Positions 36,520 to 50,199 of a DNA stretch of 64,000 nt are shown here, piece by piece. The notes beneath the pieces were generated by a model. The model made no database searches. It saw only the letters and a program-made list of their open reading frames with translations, and was not told the origin of the DNA. The position numbers were made by a program, and so were the translations under genes. The DNA is from Gymnorhina tibicen (lineage: Eukaryota; Chordata; Aves; Passeriformes; Artamidae), in NCBI GenBank assembly GCA_013399875.1, contig VXAZ01001670.1, forward strand, positions 248,001 to 312,000, given 5' to 3'. Positions within the stretch are counted from its first letter, which is position 1, and every line of letters begins with the position of its first letter.

Positions 36520-37400
36520 GCTATTACAGAGGCAGCTAAATATCCAAGGGAAAAAAAAATTTTCACAATTGTAACTTTTAAAATATTTAAGTTGTACCAA
36601 GTGCTCCATGTATGCCTGTGTAAATATGTCCTCCATTGAGTTGGAGTCTCCTGTCGGAGGAACAGTGCTTATCCTGTACTGTTGGATATTTCAGGTGAGC
36701 ACAGGTGCTCTTCACCTGCTGGGCTCTTTAAGGCAGCAAGTGGATCACACTGATGCTGTTGAATGAAGTACAGTGGGCTACAAAGCCTGCTAGGCTGGCA
36801 AACTGCCCTCCAACAACCACTGTAGGTATGTCTGCTGGGAAGAGGCTGGGCTCCTCCCATAAGTACCAGTATCATGTAGGGGCAGCCAGAAGGCACTTCC
36901 TGAGAGACTTATCATGTGAGGCATGTTCAGACTTTGCTTTCTGCAAAGAAAAATATACAAGATAGACCCAGATAATACACATCACTCAGACAGCTAGCAG
37001 TACTCTTTGCTGTGCCTGACGCACCACTCACTCTGAGGCAGACATAATTACTGCTTTGTTAACACGCCTCTTGGGCTGGGAATCTGGTGTTTACCCAGAT
37101 AGTGACTATCTGTGCAACTCACTTGTTGCATGATGAAGAACTGCTGCATGTGTCAGGTATGCCCAACATGCAACCTCACCTCCTTGCTTAGCAAGCAAAC
37201 AGCGATGTGGATGCAACTAAATTGACCAGCTGGAAAGTCTGGTTCTGAAAGGGTTAAACCAAACTGTGACCATTCACAACCATTACAGGTTTCATCACAT
37301 TCCTTTGCATTTCCAGCTGGTGATATTTTCTTCTTCTTCTTGTTTTAATTTTTAAAAAAAATGTTTTATTTAATTTTTTTACAGTTTTTTTAAAGGTTTT
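36520..37400. other. Intronic stretch upstream of the 76-nt exon
   Basis: A somewhat GC-richer segment (about 36640-36920) followed by a T-rich run (37333-37405). No exon recognised. Confidence 0.5.
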
Positions 37401-37419
37401 TTCTTTCTGTGTGTATACT

Positions 37420-37640
37420 GTTCTAATTAATGAGCAGCATGTACTGCAGCATGTTAGAGAGACGTGTACTGGTGCCTCTTCCCAGCAGCATCTCCTGCCT
37501 GTAATTGCTGCAATTAGTTGAATTAGTAATGCAGACCATTAGGGAGAGCCTGTGGCAGCCTCTGGACACGGGTTGTAATGTTCCTGCACACAATACAAAA
37601 TTACCCCAGCTCAGCAGCATTGGCTCAACTACGGCTTCTG
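37420..37640. promoter_or_regulatory. Candidate conserved non-coding element
   Basis: Dense homeodomain-type cores: CTAATTAATGAG, GTAATTGCTGCAATTAGTTG, ATTAGTAATG and ACCATTAGG, within sequence of balanced composition and high complexity flanked by T-rich DNA. This resembles developmental enhancers that are common in neurexin introns. Inference only. Confidence 0.35.
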
Positions 37641-37659
37641 ATGAAACTGTCTCCCTTAA

Positions 37660-40600
37660 CAACTTTTCCTTGCAGAGAGCTGCCTATTCTGCTGAGCAGT
37701 AGGATCAGTGGGACTACTCCTGAAACAAAACAACTGAAATGCTCCTCACCAGGCAGGCAGCATTGTTGAACTCAGTAGCAGGACAGCTGCATTTCAGTAC
37801 TTTAAGTGAATGTTTCTGGGAATCTCACATCTCAACAAGACTTTCAAATCCTTACTCCTGAAAAAGACTCTCCAGCTTTAAATAAGGTCTCCTTTACATT
37901 CTTTTTGTCTGCTATGGCTCTCTCCAACATGTTCCCTCTTCCCTTTACATAAGAGTTCAGAGGACAGCCTTTTCTTTAGCCTCCTGTGCTCCTAGCACTG
38001 TGAATTTCCTCTGACCCCTGCCAGAAGTTCCTTGCTATCCTCCCTCTCTGTTTGTAGTTGAGCTACGGGGAAAAAAAGAGAACCAAGATTCAGTCAGAAA
38101 GATCAGGCTGAGCCTAACGTTCCTTCAGTCTTGATTTCAGTGGCTTAGATTCAGCCAAGAAAGAAAAACAGGTTAGGTCAGTTGCAAGCAAAAATAATAA
38201 AAATAGAGTAACCGTAAAAAAAACAGTCAAGAAGTATTTTATTTGTTACTCAGTCATACCCAGCATGGTCATTTGGCAATGTTTTGTGGGATGCTATTTT
38301 GCAGCAGTTTCATGCTTAAATACTTTCATTAAATACTTTTACAATCTTGCTTCCATGGGGAGTCAAGATTAAAAGAAACTGGAGGTAATATATTCCTGCC
38401 TTATATGTCAAGGTCATTTTTAAAATATCTTCTTTCAGTCATAGAAAGTGGATGAATTCTGTTGAAATCCTGGTGACTTCTCTTAAGACAAGCTGGCTTT
38501 AAAATTTTGTCTGCTCAGTGAGGGGACAAGAAAGGAGAAATGCACAAAATATAAATTTACTTTTTTAAATTCTTCTGCTCCTGTCACATATATTTTAGAA
38601 AGCATTATTTATTCCCAGAAACTTTATAACTTATACAGTGATCACATCCTCCAACAGTGAAACGCAGCTGTCCCTGGGTAAAAATTAGTTTTTAATTGCA
38701 CCGATATAAAGTAATTTAGCACAATTTAGTAAACAAGCCTATACTGCTAGAAATTTTTAAGCAGGTGAAATGTAGTTAGTGACACTGGAGATTTATACTG
38801 TAGTTGTCTAAGGTTAAGGATAGCACTGTGAAAAAGGAATAAATTAAAGATAGCACTATGAATAAACTATCCATCAGTACTAGAAGACCTTGCTCAGACA
38901 GTGCTAAAACCCTGGCAATTGGTTTTGATTTCCAGGTTAAATTTAGATCATGTGGATTTTGCTCGTACTTGAAGATCTGACAATTCACACTTCTCATAGA
39001 AAAATAGTGATGATTTGCTCCAGTAGGAAATAAACATTATAACAATGTGTTGTTGTCACTTCTCAGCTGCTATACGTATTCGATTACCCACTCACTTGCT
39101 CAGATCTAAGGGCTTCATGCAACATTAACATGGAATCAAATCCAATTGAATTGACAATGTGATTCGGTATTTGTAAAGAATAAGGGGTTCCTTTATAACT
39201 ATTTTTTCCTCTTGCACATTAGGGGCATCATATGAAACCAGGAAGGTAGCAAGGCCTTTTTTTTTTTTTAACTGGACACCTCCTTGCAACAGGATACTGG
39301 TAGATAATAAAAGTTTAGAGCATTTTGGAAGTGATCAGCCAAATTAAAGGTAAAAACATCCATCCAGAGCTATTAATTACCCTATACCTAGTTTGGGAAG
39401 TCCCTGTACCAGAACCTGAAAAGTCACAAAGCCTAGCCCTTGTTCCTCTTCTTGTTCAATTTCCCATCTAATAAGCAGTTGAAGGCAGTACATGCAACAT
39501 ATTTATGCTGCACGCTGATATGTGTACTAGATTTCCTGCTATAAAATCCTCTTGCAGATTCTGTTGGTTCTGAACACAGAAGGGTGTGCCAGACTCAGAC
39601 AAAATGCAAACGTGTAATGTACAATACTCACCAACCCTATCAACTCCAACCTCTACTATTTGCACTTTTTCATGACTGGTTCCACACTTGATTTTATCAA
39701 TTAATCTCCATATTTTCTCCCCATCTCCACTGCATGCTATTTCACCTGATATTCCTTTTTTTTTTTTTTTTCTTTGTGACTGCTTTATCCCATCCTGCCG
39801 ATTTTGTATGTACAAAAATGAGGGTTAGCAACAGAAAAAAAACCTCCAGAAGTGGTGTTAGATTTAAGTCAAGGTCATTAACGAGATCTCTAGAAACCAC
39901 AGAAAAGATAAGTACACTAATCTGTCTTGCCATTTCCTATCTTGTATTTTTAATCTCAGTACTTTCCATCACAATTCATCACTAACTGATTTTCTAGTCC
40001 CACCACATATTGGTTTTCCAGACACCTTCCGCTCAGATACCAACATCTGAATCATCCCAAAGGAATAAAGCTATTTCAGTGAGAAAGAACAACAAATTCC
40101 TGACCACAGGAACAGGGTCAAGGAAACATCCAGAAGACCATTACTTCTTGTAACAGGAATCTGTACCTTTCAAGACCCTCCTGGAGCTGAGAATTTTCAC
40201 TGGATATTTATTAAACTTGATGCTTCCACAAGACAGGAGAGGCTAGTGAGCAGAGAGACCCTGGAAATCTCTCCACTAACATAATTCCTCCACATCAGAA
40301 ACAGCTCACTGCGAGGCAGTAAGCAAAACCACTACCCCATTTCTGGTCCCTTTTCCCCCTTTTTGAAATGGTTCTCATTATACTCACCCACTGGGCCCAG
40401 GGGGTGTAAGCAGTTTAATTCTTTAGTGTCTGCCCAGTGATCTAGGGATAGTAAATGCTAAACATTCTTATGTACAGGCAACAGGATAGTAATGAAGCTT
40501 CGCCATATGCTGTGATGGAAATGACGTTTGTGTTTTCATTGCAAAGAACATGAGAGAGAAAATATTTTTCCCTTCCCTATATTAGCTAAATTCTATATTA

Positions 40601-43300
40601 AAAATAATAAGTCACACTATACTATTTTAAAATATGTATTTCATTTTTAAAGAATCCCAGCTTTGAAATTACTTGGCCTGTATTAAAGGCCATAAAACTA
40701 AAGATAGGTATTATAATAACTTTCAATAAAATTTCTCTCTGGCAGGAACCCTTTTTATTCCTTCCTCTGAAAGATTTTTTATGGCATTTATATTATTATT
40801 TTTTCTCTCCCTCTCTCTAGTGTTTAATGAAATTGCTTTGGAATAAAACCAGGGTAGGAGAAAGTGCTAAACTCTGAGTCCACCCCAGAGGATTTATGGG
40901 CATATTTACCTTCAAATTCTTTCAGTTTCACTGAATTGGTTCCCCATTCCTTCCCATGAATTATTAGTTCTGTAATCACCTCCTCCTAATTATTCACTCT
41001 AAGGGCCTCTTCAATCTTGACACGGTGATGGTTCTACAATCTTTGTTCATTACACTGTATGTACTGGTGTGGGATATATAGCGCAAAGAAATTTGGCATG
41101 GTGTGGCAAGATCTGCTCAAGATGACTCCATTCCTGTCCAATCTTTAAATTGCCCAACGCCCTAATTTATGTATCAGATCCATAACCCTTGCTCCTTTGT
41201 TCTACACAAAATGGCAGGGGCTGAATCTTCCTTTTCCCAATTGCAAAGGTTTTTTTGACACCTTGCTATTTGGGTACAGCACTATTTGAGAAAGATTAAG
41301 CATGCTGGATAAAATAAGCTCTGTCACAGAACAGCTTTATGAAATTATAAAAAACACACCCAGGAATGATGAAGTTCTCCTTCTAGAGGGAGAGAAAAGA
41401 CAAGGAGCCATAAATTCAAACCCCAGACAAATTCCTGCAGAAATACACACTTGGTAGTTGCTTCACTCGGTAAAGTAGGATTTAATTTTCCTACTTGCCT
41501 TTTTCTTGAAATTGTTCTGCACACTGTACACGTTACTTCCAATTCAACACCATTATTTGAAAAGCAACACTTAATGCTTTGTTGTGAGAGAAGTGTAAAT
41601 CTATTTGCCACCAAGGAACCACAATTTTCAGTACTTCTTGAAATACAACCATCACAAAATGCTAGGCACAAATATTTTCCCAAGAGCGGAGAAATACAGT
41701 TGTATTAACCTGGGCACTGCATTTGCCTTTCACACCTAAAATGTACAGAGCTGAAAATCAACAAACTTTTCCTAAATACAACCACTTGAATCCCTCCATT
41801 GCTTCCATACTGCTATATTTTCTATATATCTCAAATTTATTATGGAATAATAACTCTGGACTTCTCGCACTCTGGACTCCCACAATGGACTATGTATTTT
41901 CTTCTATGCATAACAGCATAGAGTATAAATGCTCCCTTTAGAATAGCAAAAAGTTAGTGATGCTGTTCAGTCTTCTAGAAACCAAGGTGTTTCTTGGCAA
42001 AGAATAGGCTCAAGGCATTTGCTGTCTTGCCAAAAGAAGATAGCAGATGAAGTGTCTGTCTCATTAGGTGTCATTTCTAGCTTGAATACCTCCACCTTTT
42101 GTACTTTGGTAACTGGGCTTTTTAAAGAACTTTTCATATTCTGTTCACACTATTCAATTAAATGAGAATCCTTCATCTGTCCTTTCTACACATTACATTT
42201 GTTTCTCGCTTTTTAATTAATCTTTATTTGCAAAATACCCTGGAGGTCATTATGATATAGCAGACCTGAGAGACTCAGTCTGGACAAACTCAAACTACTA
42301 CATACAGATAGAAATAATCTGCATACAAATGGGAGAACATTAGAAATGTTGCAAAAATCATAATGAAGTATTACAAAAGAAGCTGCATTTTGGGGCAATA
42401 TAAACTTTTATGGAGAGTCTTGGATCTCCTGTCTTTTGCTAAAGGGTATTAATCCTCTCCATCTCATTAGCACTGGATAGAACAACATGTATTTTCTTAT
42501 CATGGGACAGGCACAGCCACAAATATGTGCAAGCCCTTTGCACCCCCACATACTAAAGCTGAGGTTGTGTCTGCCTCTGCAGAGGCAATGCATCAAAGAA
42601 CATGAAACTAATAATTTTTCTTCATATAGCTCATTTGAGGTAAATACAAAACCAAGAGGACCAAATCCTCTGTTTGTTTAAATCGGCATTGATTTCAACC
42701 AGACTGCAACAACTTGCAGCAAGAGAGAATAGCTCATTACATTTAGTTTTACTCAATGCCAAAAGATTAAGAGTAATTTTAGTCAATTCAGAGAAGAGCC
42801 ACTGAAAAGAAGAAAGAACTTGAGAGATGTATGAATGAGACAGGCTTTGTAAAACTAAACATCAGAACTTGACTTAACAAGGACTTAGGGTATGATAAAA
42901 TTCTACAGGTGTCACAAAGGACATCAGGAAGAAAAAGGAACTCTTTTGACTGCTTCAAAAAAAGATGAAATTAAGCAAAAAAAAAAAAAGTATTATTTTC
43001 ACCAAGAAAAATCTCAGTAGTGATCTTTATCAACTACGGAGAAGTCTCCTCAAGGAAATACCAGAAACCATTAGCACTGAGTTCAAGTAGTTGCCTAAGC
43101 CATTCAGGTATGAATACCATTAGTGTATATGCCCTAGTGGGGAAGAGCTTGTTCCATCTATCTTCAGTCCAATCTCATTCACTATAAATCAAGTCCATAT
43201 CTGCATCCTCTCCATCACTATGTAATATAAACATATCACACATTTCTCTCTGTCATTGCAAAGCAGGCAGCAAAGCTATCCAGCACAGCCTTTCAGTTAG
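37660..43300. other. Intronic stretch without recognised genes
   Basis: AT-rich intron. A loose 30-bp tandem duplication (TTAAGGATAGCACT / TTAAAGATAGCACT) starts at 38814 and 38844. Poly-T runs near 39258 and 39757. No exon recognised. Confidence 0.55.
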
Positions 43301-43313
43301 CTGTGCTCAGAGC

Positions 43314-43600
43314 CAGAATCACAGAATATTCTGATTTGGAAGGGACCCACAAGGATCATCAAAGTCCAACTCCTGCCCCTGCACAGGACAGACCCAACAA
43401 TCACACCATGTGCCTGAGAGCATTATCCAAACACTTCTTGAGCTCTGTCAGGCTTTGTGCTGTAACCACTTCCCTGGGGAGCCTGTTCCAGTACCCAATC
43501 ACCCTCTGGGCAAAGAACCTCTTCCTGATATCCAACCTAAACCCCCGCTAACACAACTTCAAGCCATTCCCTTGGGTCCTGTCACTGGGGCTGGTGTGTT
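43314..43600 (-). mobile_element. CR1 LINE 3' fragment
   Basis: The left end AGAATCACAGAATATTCTGA is the complement of a CR1 tail. The minus strand then reads the CR1 3' region, including GGTTTAGGTTGGATATCAGG, CCCAGAGGGTGAT, GGAACAGGCTCCCCAGGGAA and CTGACAGAGCTCAAGAAGTG. 5'-truncated. It is similar to the copy at 13196-13490 but diverged, so probably a member of the same CR1 subfamily. Confidence 0.92.
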
Positions 43601-43609
43601 ATCTACCAA

Positions 43610-46380
43610 GAGGCTGGTAGGTAACCAGCAGGCATGTACCCTTCAACAGTAGCCCAGCAAAAGTGCATCTCCTGCCTGCATGTTCCTGGCTGGATATAAA
43701 AGCTGATGTGCTGTCAAATTATAGCATTAAGTAGGGATCATGAGAGAGCTCCCCCTTAACAAAATCAGCCATTTGTCCACTATTATGGCAGACAACAGAT
43801 TAAGGAACTAGGCAGTTAAGTAAGAGAAAGCAAAAAATAATCTTCCCAATTGTATGTCAATCCAGATTCATGGGTAGTCATGATTAAAAAGAGCTTTGAA
43901 AGCTTGAATTATTCCTTTGAAAGCCAAAAGCCTCTCTCACTAAAATCAATAGTTCATTAAGACTGTAAAGTCTGAGTCTTCTGGACCAGGTTTGATGCCA
44001 AATTTCAGAGACTTTGTTCTGTGCCTGAGCTGTGGAAAGACAACAGGGAAAAATCATGTTTCTGCCTTTTGTCTCTGTCTGCTGGCAGTGGGAAGGGTGA
44101 TGATGTTGTGAGGCAGCGTGAGCAGAGAGAGAAAGAGAAGGGAGGGCAAAGAGGGGAGAAAGGAAAGTGGGGAGGATTAATTCATCTGTTGTTCAAGGCA
44201 CCCTGACAGGGGAAAGAGAAGTATTGAACCACAGAAGCTTAACCCAACTTCAATGTACCTTCCCAAAAGCATAAGGAATGTAATTCTTCATGGTGTTCTG
44301 CTGATAAGCAAATCCTCCTAAATCCTTTCAATTTATTTCTTGGCCTGAAGAAATTACATACTATTTAGGAGCTAAATAAATAAATAAAATTTCATTTCCA
44401 TGAATCTAGATTGCTTGTTTATTGATTACATATGCCCACAGAGCCACTTGCTTTTCTATTTCTTTCCTTTCCTAACAGAACAGGCTCTTTTTATCTTGAA
44501 CTAGGAAAGCATCAACTGGCAAGTCTTTTCCAGACTATTCAGTGTAACCATCAAGATTTGAAAGAGCTTTGAACTGGGCTGTAAAATACCATTTATTGGT
44601 TTTAATACAAAAGATACAGCTTTGGTGTGAGAGGAGACTCTTTCTCCCCTCTTATCAACCAATTTCTCTTTCCACGTGAATTTTCCTTCTTCCAAAGAAG
44701 TACCTTGAAGATGAAAGTTGTGTGTCTATACACTGAAGATAGAGCCTCTTGGAATAATCATGCAGGAAGAATATTCACACTGGGTGTACTTTTCATCATT
44801 TGATACAGCTTGTGCTCCTTCCCTATTGCATTTTTATTTCTTATTGAAAGAAACTGTTACTTGAAACAGAAACCATCAGTCCTCTGTTATACAAGCACAG
44901 TTATGCAGATGATGGTGATGCAGGTGAAAACTCCCTAAGAAAGGTACAGAAGGTGTACCCATAATGAACTAAATTAACTAAATAGCTTAATGCTAAAAGT
45001 CAAGCCACTACAGCTGACCCCACAACAACTCCCACCCTAAAGTCAGAGAGAGCTGCTGGAAGGACAATTTGATGAAATTTAAACACTGCTCAGGAGTCTG
45101 ACTTTCTGAATACATCAATCTGCACAGTGATGTTTCCCAATCCTTGTCCAAAAGTTTTCAAATGGAAGACATTTCTTTTAGGAAACAGTCTGAAAATAGA
45201 TTCAGAGTGTTTTCCCCTGTGCCATTATCCCACTCAGAAGAACCAACAACCAGCTGAACACACGGGGCCGCATGAACTTCAACTTCCTACTCTTCTCAGC
45301 GTCTGCTTAAAGCAGGACACAGGAAGCAAAAGCTGAATAAAGATTCTTATAGGCATGTAGGAAAAAGCCAGATTATTGCCAGAATTTAGCATCCTGTTGG
45401 TGTGAGCTCTGGCCCCTTATACACACATTCTACTGTATTATCTTTAACTGCCACAGAAATAATTTTATTAATGTGCTGGGCTATGAACTACACTTACTGA
45501 AAAATAAAATGTTACATACTTCACCAGCAGAAGGGCAGGGCAGATCACTGGGATGGAGTAACTTTTTAAATTGCCCCAGTCCAAATTGCCAAGGACATTG
45601 AATCAGAGCCCACATTTCACTTGATTCTATTTTCCTGATATTGTTATAAATTCACTATCTGACATCAGCAAAATTGCCCCCTTTCCTTGTCCTTCTGTTT
45701 ATATTGCGATAAAATGGGGAGAAAACAGCTTCTCTGATTGCTTGGCATACAATCAGAATTTTAGTAACATTTTACATTCTCAAAGCAAAGCCTAAATACA
45801 GAAAACTCCTTTACATTTAGTAAAGGGAAGCCTCTATTTCAGAAAGTTAGAGACTCAAATGATCTGAGATGAATCAGCTGCCCTTTGAAGACTCAGCCTC
45901 TAGTAAGAGTAAATGGGTTTTTCTTTGCTTGCTAGCTGGCACTTAATAACTGTGTCAGAAGAATATTTTTCATTTACACTTTGCTCCTTTGCTGGAAATC
46001 AATATGTCGTTTGCTGGCATTTTCTCCTGGACATCTTTATTTAGCTTGTCTTTTTTCCTCAGAGGGGAGGGAGTTGTATTTGATTTTATTCTGTTATTGA
46101 CTGGATCACTCTGAGCAAGAAATAAATAACTAAGCACAGCGCAGTACCTTTAATGACAATCTCTTGAGCCTCAAAATCTGCACACCATGTTGCACTCCCC
46201 CTAACACACGATTCAAAAGAAACAAATCTGTAAAGTACAGTTACTATGTAGCAAAGAGGTAGTCACGCATGCAATTTAACTGGCATTTCTACTTACATGT
46301 TCACTTAATAAAACCATACAACCCTGGTTTCTATTAAAGCAATACTCCCATTGCTGTAGCACCTACTGCTGGCATCTCAT
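43610..46380. other. Intronic stretch without recognised genes
   Basis: Includes a purine-rich run with several G triplets at 44120-44175. Otherwise ordinary intron. Confidence 0.5.
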
Positions 46381-46503
46381 AATCTCTTGCAAATGAGGCT
46401 TAATGAGAAAGATACGGGAGATCATCTCCCAGCAGACAATGTTCCCTGGAGAAAACATGAGCACGTTCACCTATTAAACACCGATGGCAGTACAGCCTAA
46501 TAC

Positions 46504-46654
46504 CTGATCCACAAAAGGCCAGCGAGCGCTGGTGCAGGGGCAGCGGCTGTGCCCTGGCTGCTCTGAGCAGCACCAGCCACAGCAGTCCTGCCAGCATCCA
46601 GTGCGAAGTGATGGGCAAGCTAGCCCTAGGGGCTGCGCAGTAGTTGCCCATCAT
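46504..46654 (-). other. GC-rich island with a signal-peptide-like frame (speculative)
   Basis: A roughly 150-bp GC-rich, CpG-containing patch in AT-rich intron. On the minus strand an ATG frame (from 46654, or an inner ATG at 46597) encodes a hydrophobic leader LAGLLWLVLLRAARA followed by QPLPLHQRS, with an ARA|Q signal-peptidase-type cut. The frame meets CAG|GT at 46502-46503, a usable but not strong donor. The peptide is not recognised and an A11 run precedes the ATG. May be chance. Confidence 0.15.
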
Positions 46655-46739
46655 CTTTTTTTTTTTTTAATTGGGGAGTTCTTTACCTCCTCCCCTGCTT
46701 CTCTCTTAATTTCCCCTACTCATTAGTACACTGGCTACA

Positions 46740-49700
46740 AACAGTTGGCACACACAGCTGTAAAATTCATAAAGGAGAAAATACCCTGGTACGGTCCAAA
46801 CTGTGGCACTTAAAATCTAATGTGACAGGGTATGTTATTCATAAAGTAACAATAAACGTAATCACTCTGAATAAATGTGCCTTAAAACAACTTCTGCAAT
46901 TATTATAAGTACCTCTGAGTGCAATAAGATAAACAACTATCTTTGAATATTCACATTAATGTGCTAGACTATTCTTGCCAGACAAATATTCCTCTTTCTC
47001 TCCAAACATTAACCCACTCTTAGAAAATGGCATTTAAATACCGTTACTCACAGGATTCACACATTAGCTCACAAGGGGAAGGCAGTTCCCACACATTTAA
47101 ATGCAGAATAAACAAATGCAGGATAAATCCTGGCCTACTAGGTACAGATCAGCACCTAGAACTGCTCCCTGAATAACATAATAGAGCACAACATTTAACA
47201 AAGGAAGATAGCCACTAAATACCTATATGTAAGCACATATACAACATACCTGCTAAAAAAAGGCTATGAATGGTTTTAATTTATAAACAATAAGAAGTTT
47301 ATAAACACAAATGTCACAAAGGTGACTGTGGTAGAACTCAGATTTCCCAGGAACAGTGACAGCCTCTTAAGCACAAGTCCATCCTTCCTCTCTTAATATA
47401 GAACATAAATTATTGTCATCAGCTAGTACAGAGACATCTGTTTACTCAACAAAATGTATATATTATCATTAACATACTGACATTATCATGGTCAAATCTA
47501 ATAAAAATTAAGTTAAACAGTCCTAGATGTTATTTCACCCAGCAATACAACAGCCAAATATCTAATGTTTAAAAATCATGCTTTTCTATCATTAACATAT
47601 TTTTTTCCTTTTGAAATCCAGGTAAATGAACACCTTTACTGGAGGGACAGGGAACTGACTTCACACCACATGTTAGCAAGAAACATGTAACAAAAGAGTA
47701 AACAGCGAAGTGAAATCAGTACTACCACCACCACCAGAGATCATGGGGGAAAACTTAAGAAAGTTAGAGCCAGAAGTTTGTCTAATCATAACTTTGACAA
47801 GGAAAGATAACTACTCCCATCAAACATATACCCATCAGCTTAAAAAACTGATCAATTGGTCCATCAAGTACTGATGAAACCAGGTAAACTTCAACCTCAT
47901 GTGTTGTGGAACACGACAAATGGCTCCTGAGCATTAAATCTGAACTTCACTTAAATGCTACATGAAGGGGTCCAAGCTGCAAACAGTTGTTATGCAAGAA
48001 AATTTTGCCATTGAGTAAGGCGGACTCCCATGCACAATGAACCTTATAAACACTTATCACCGCTGGGTTTCTCAGCAGCCCCTGCCTAATCAGAACATTT
48101 GCCCTGTGAAGGATAAGAAGGCCATTTTCTTTGCTTATTTATTTAGTTTTCTGGTGAGTTTGATTAACTGTAGTAAAGGCAAATCAATCTTTTGTGTTTG
48201 TGTAAAATGGAAAAAAGGAACAAGGTTAGCTTTAATGGCCCCACAGATGCTCAGCTGGAATGCACTTACTGAGCAGAGAGCTAGACAAAGGAATTCAGGC
48301 TTTAAACACCATCAAGAACAGGCTGACGTCATCTATACTTCTACCTGTTTAAAGGGAAAACAACAAACCCACTCCACACACAGTGAAGAGGCTTTCTTTT
48401 TCTCTGCAATTCTGTCAATTCATCAAGTACTACAAGGTTCTTCCTTGTGTCCTTAAGATTTTCATGGTGTAATTTGGGAGATACTAGGAAACAAGTATCC
48501 AAAGGAACATTGTCAGAAGGAGAGAGGATATGAAGCTCTAAATTCATAAGAATAGTTCTTTCACTGTCAGTAAACTTGTTTCTCAGCTCAGTTTTGTGGC
48601 AATGTTACATTTTTGACATCAATAACCTCTCATAAGGACTGAAAGACAGCATGAAATTCATGCCCACTATGAAATATTGAGATAGAAGCTTCTGCATAAT
48701 TTGAATGAGACAGCAGCTGAAAGTAGAATTCTGAGAAAGTTTTTCTCTCATATATTCTAATTATAGTGTTGACAACAGTGGAAATCACAAAAAAACCCTA
48801 TGCCATTTTTATGCAATGCCCATTAGAAGCCTTTAGCAATACAAAGAAATATCCGGGTCTTCCAGACTATGGATAGCCAAGTCTTAGCCCACAGAGGATT
48901 TAACCTTAGTCTTAGCAAGGCATGGGAAAGGACAGCTTGACCAGGATGGAGCCAAAATATAGCAAGAGTCCCCATATTCAAGATATTCCAGTCCCTGAAT
49001 AGACAGATAAAAGTGTATGCTTAGGTTTCTTGCTACATCAGCTTCTGCTTTTTCATAAGAATTAAAAAAGCAGAAAGAATCAGAACTTTTGTTCTAAGAA
49101 AAAATTTCATCTTCCATTGCTATAACAGCTACAGCAACAGCTCTGGGATGATGCTATGTTTCTGGTCTCTCCTGTGAGGAAACAAGTTCACTTTCCCTTA
49201 AAATTCCTTTTTCAATGGTATCATTATTGTAGCTTCAATTGTACCAGCCAGAAACAAGATATAATAGCCACTGAATTTAAAAGGTGGTGCCTCTGTATTT
49301 TACTTAGGCCCTACTCACACTAGAGAGATTACTGGCATTGCAGACATGAGGGCATATCCAAGTTGGCAGAGCTGCTCCTTTTAGGTCCAGCAATGCTGAC
49401 TGAAGAAGGCTTTCTGCCGGCAGAGTTACACCACCTATGAGAGTTTCAAACTAAGCTGACAATAACTGGAATAGTTATATCCATATCAGGATTTTGACTG
49501 GCAACAGCACGTAAAATCAAAGCATGTGCATTTCTGCATTGTGGGACACGCAGTGAAGTTTTCAGCACTCCAGAGTATAGCACTGCATTCCTCTAAAATA
49601 CTTCAGGATGGCAAAAGTGTTTCTAAAGAATCCTGTAATTGCCTCCAATTATTAGCAGCTGTTATTAACTGTCTCACAGTTATTAGCAGGCATATAACTT

Positions 49701-50010
49701 AAATCAGGAATTTGCAAGTAAAAGACTGCAGTCAGTGAGATTTCTTTTGATTCAGAAATCTCAAGTCAGAGGGGTCCATTATTCTCACCAAGTCTGATTG
49801 CCCATTTTACACAACTGCGGAATTACACAGAAGAGCTGAGTGCCAGGACGCCTCTGCCACGGATTTGCAAGGACCCTTTACAGGGCTGTTAATGTGTCAG
49901 CACACCACGGCTTAATTTTTAAGATAATGAAGATACACATGTATCTCTTGGAAGGAAATGTTTATAAGCTGCTCGGATGGTACCTTAAGTGCTGTGTAAA
50001 GCATCTGAAG
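46740..50010. other. Intronic stretch without recognised features
   Basis: AT-rich intron. The 139-codon plus-strand frame at 48037-48456 has no recognisable domain and lies in ordinary intron sequence; treated as chance. Confidence 0.5.
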
Positions 50011-50016
50011 AAAGAT

Positions 50017-50190
50017 TATAGAAACCCAAAATCGTTTGGGTTGGCAAAGATCTTTAAGATCATTGAGTCCAACCATTAACCTAACACAGCCAAGTCCATC
50101 ACTAAACCATGTCCCTAAGTGCCACATCTACACATCTTTTAAATACCTCCAGGGATGGTGAGTCAACCAATTCCCTGGGCAGCCTACCCT
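50017..50190 (-). mobile_element. CR1 LINE 3' end remnant
   Basis: Left end GATTATAGAAACCCAAAATC, then on the minus strand the CR1 3' UTR: GGTTGGACTCAATGATCTTA, CTTAGGGACATGGTTTAGTG, TGTGGCACTTAGG and CATCCCTGGAGGTATTTAAA. About 170 bp, 5'-truncated. Confidence 0.9.
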
Positions 50191-50199
50191 AATTGTACC

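Noticed and set aside
46500..46680. Processed-pseudogene interpretation of the GC-rich patch next to the poly-A/T run
   Set aside because: On the strand carrying the leader-like frame the A-run precedes the ATG rather than following the sequence, which is the wrong end for a poly(A) tail.
47715..47740. ACTACCACCACCACC run, considered as the missing Thr-rich neurexin exon
   Set aside because: It reads Thr only on the plus strand, opposite to NRXN3, and is just a short ACC repeat without neurexin flanks or splice sites.
48037..48456. 139-codon plus-strand frame, the longest non-neurexin frame on that strand
   Set aside because: No recognisable domain, no supporting splice or promoter context, and the length is expected by chance in 64 kb.
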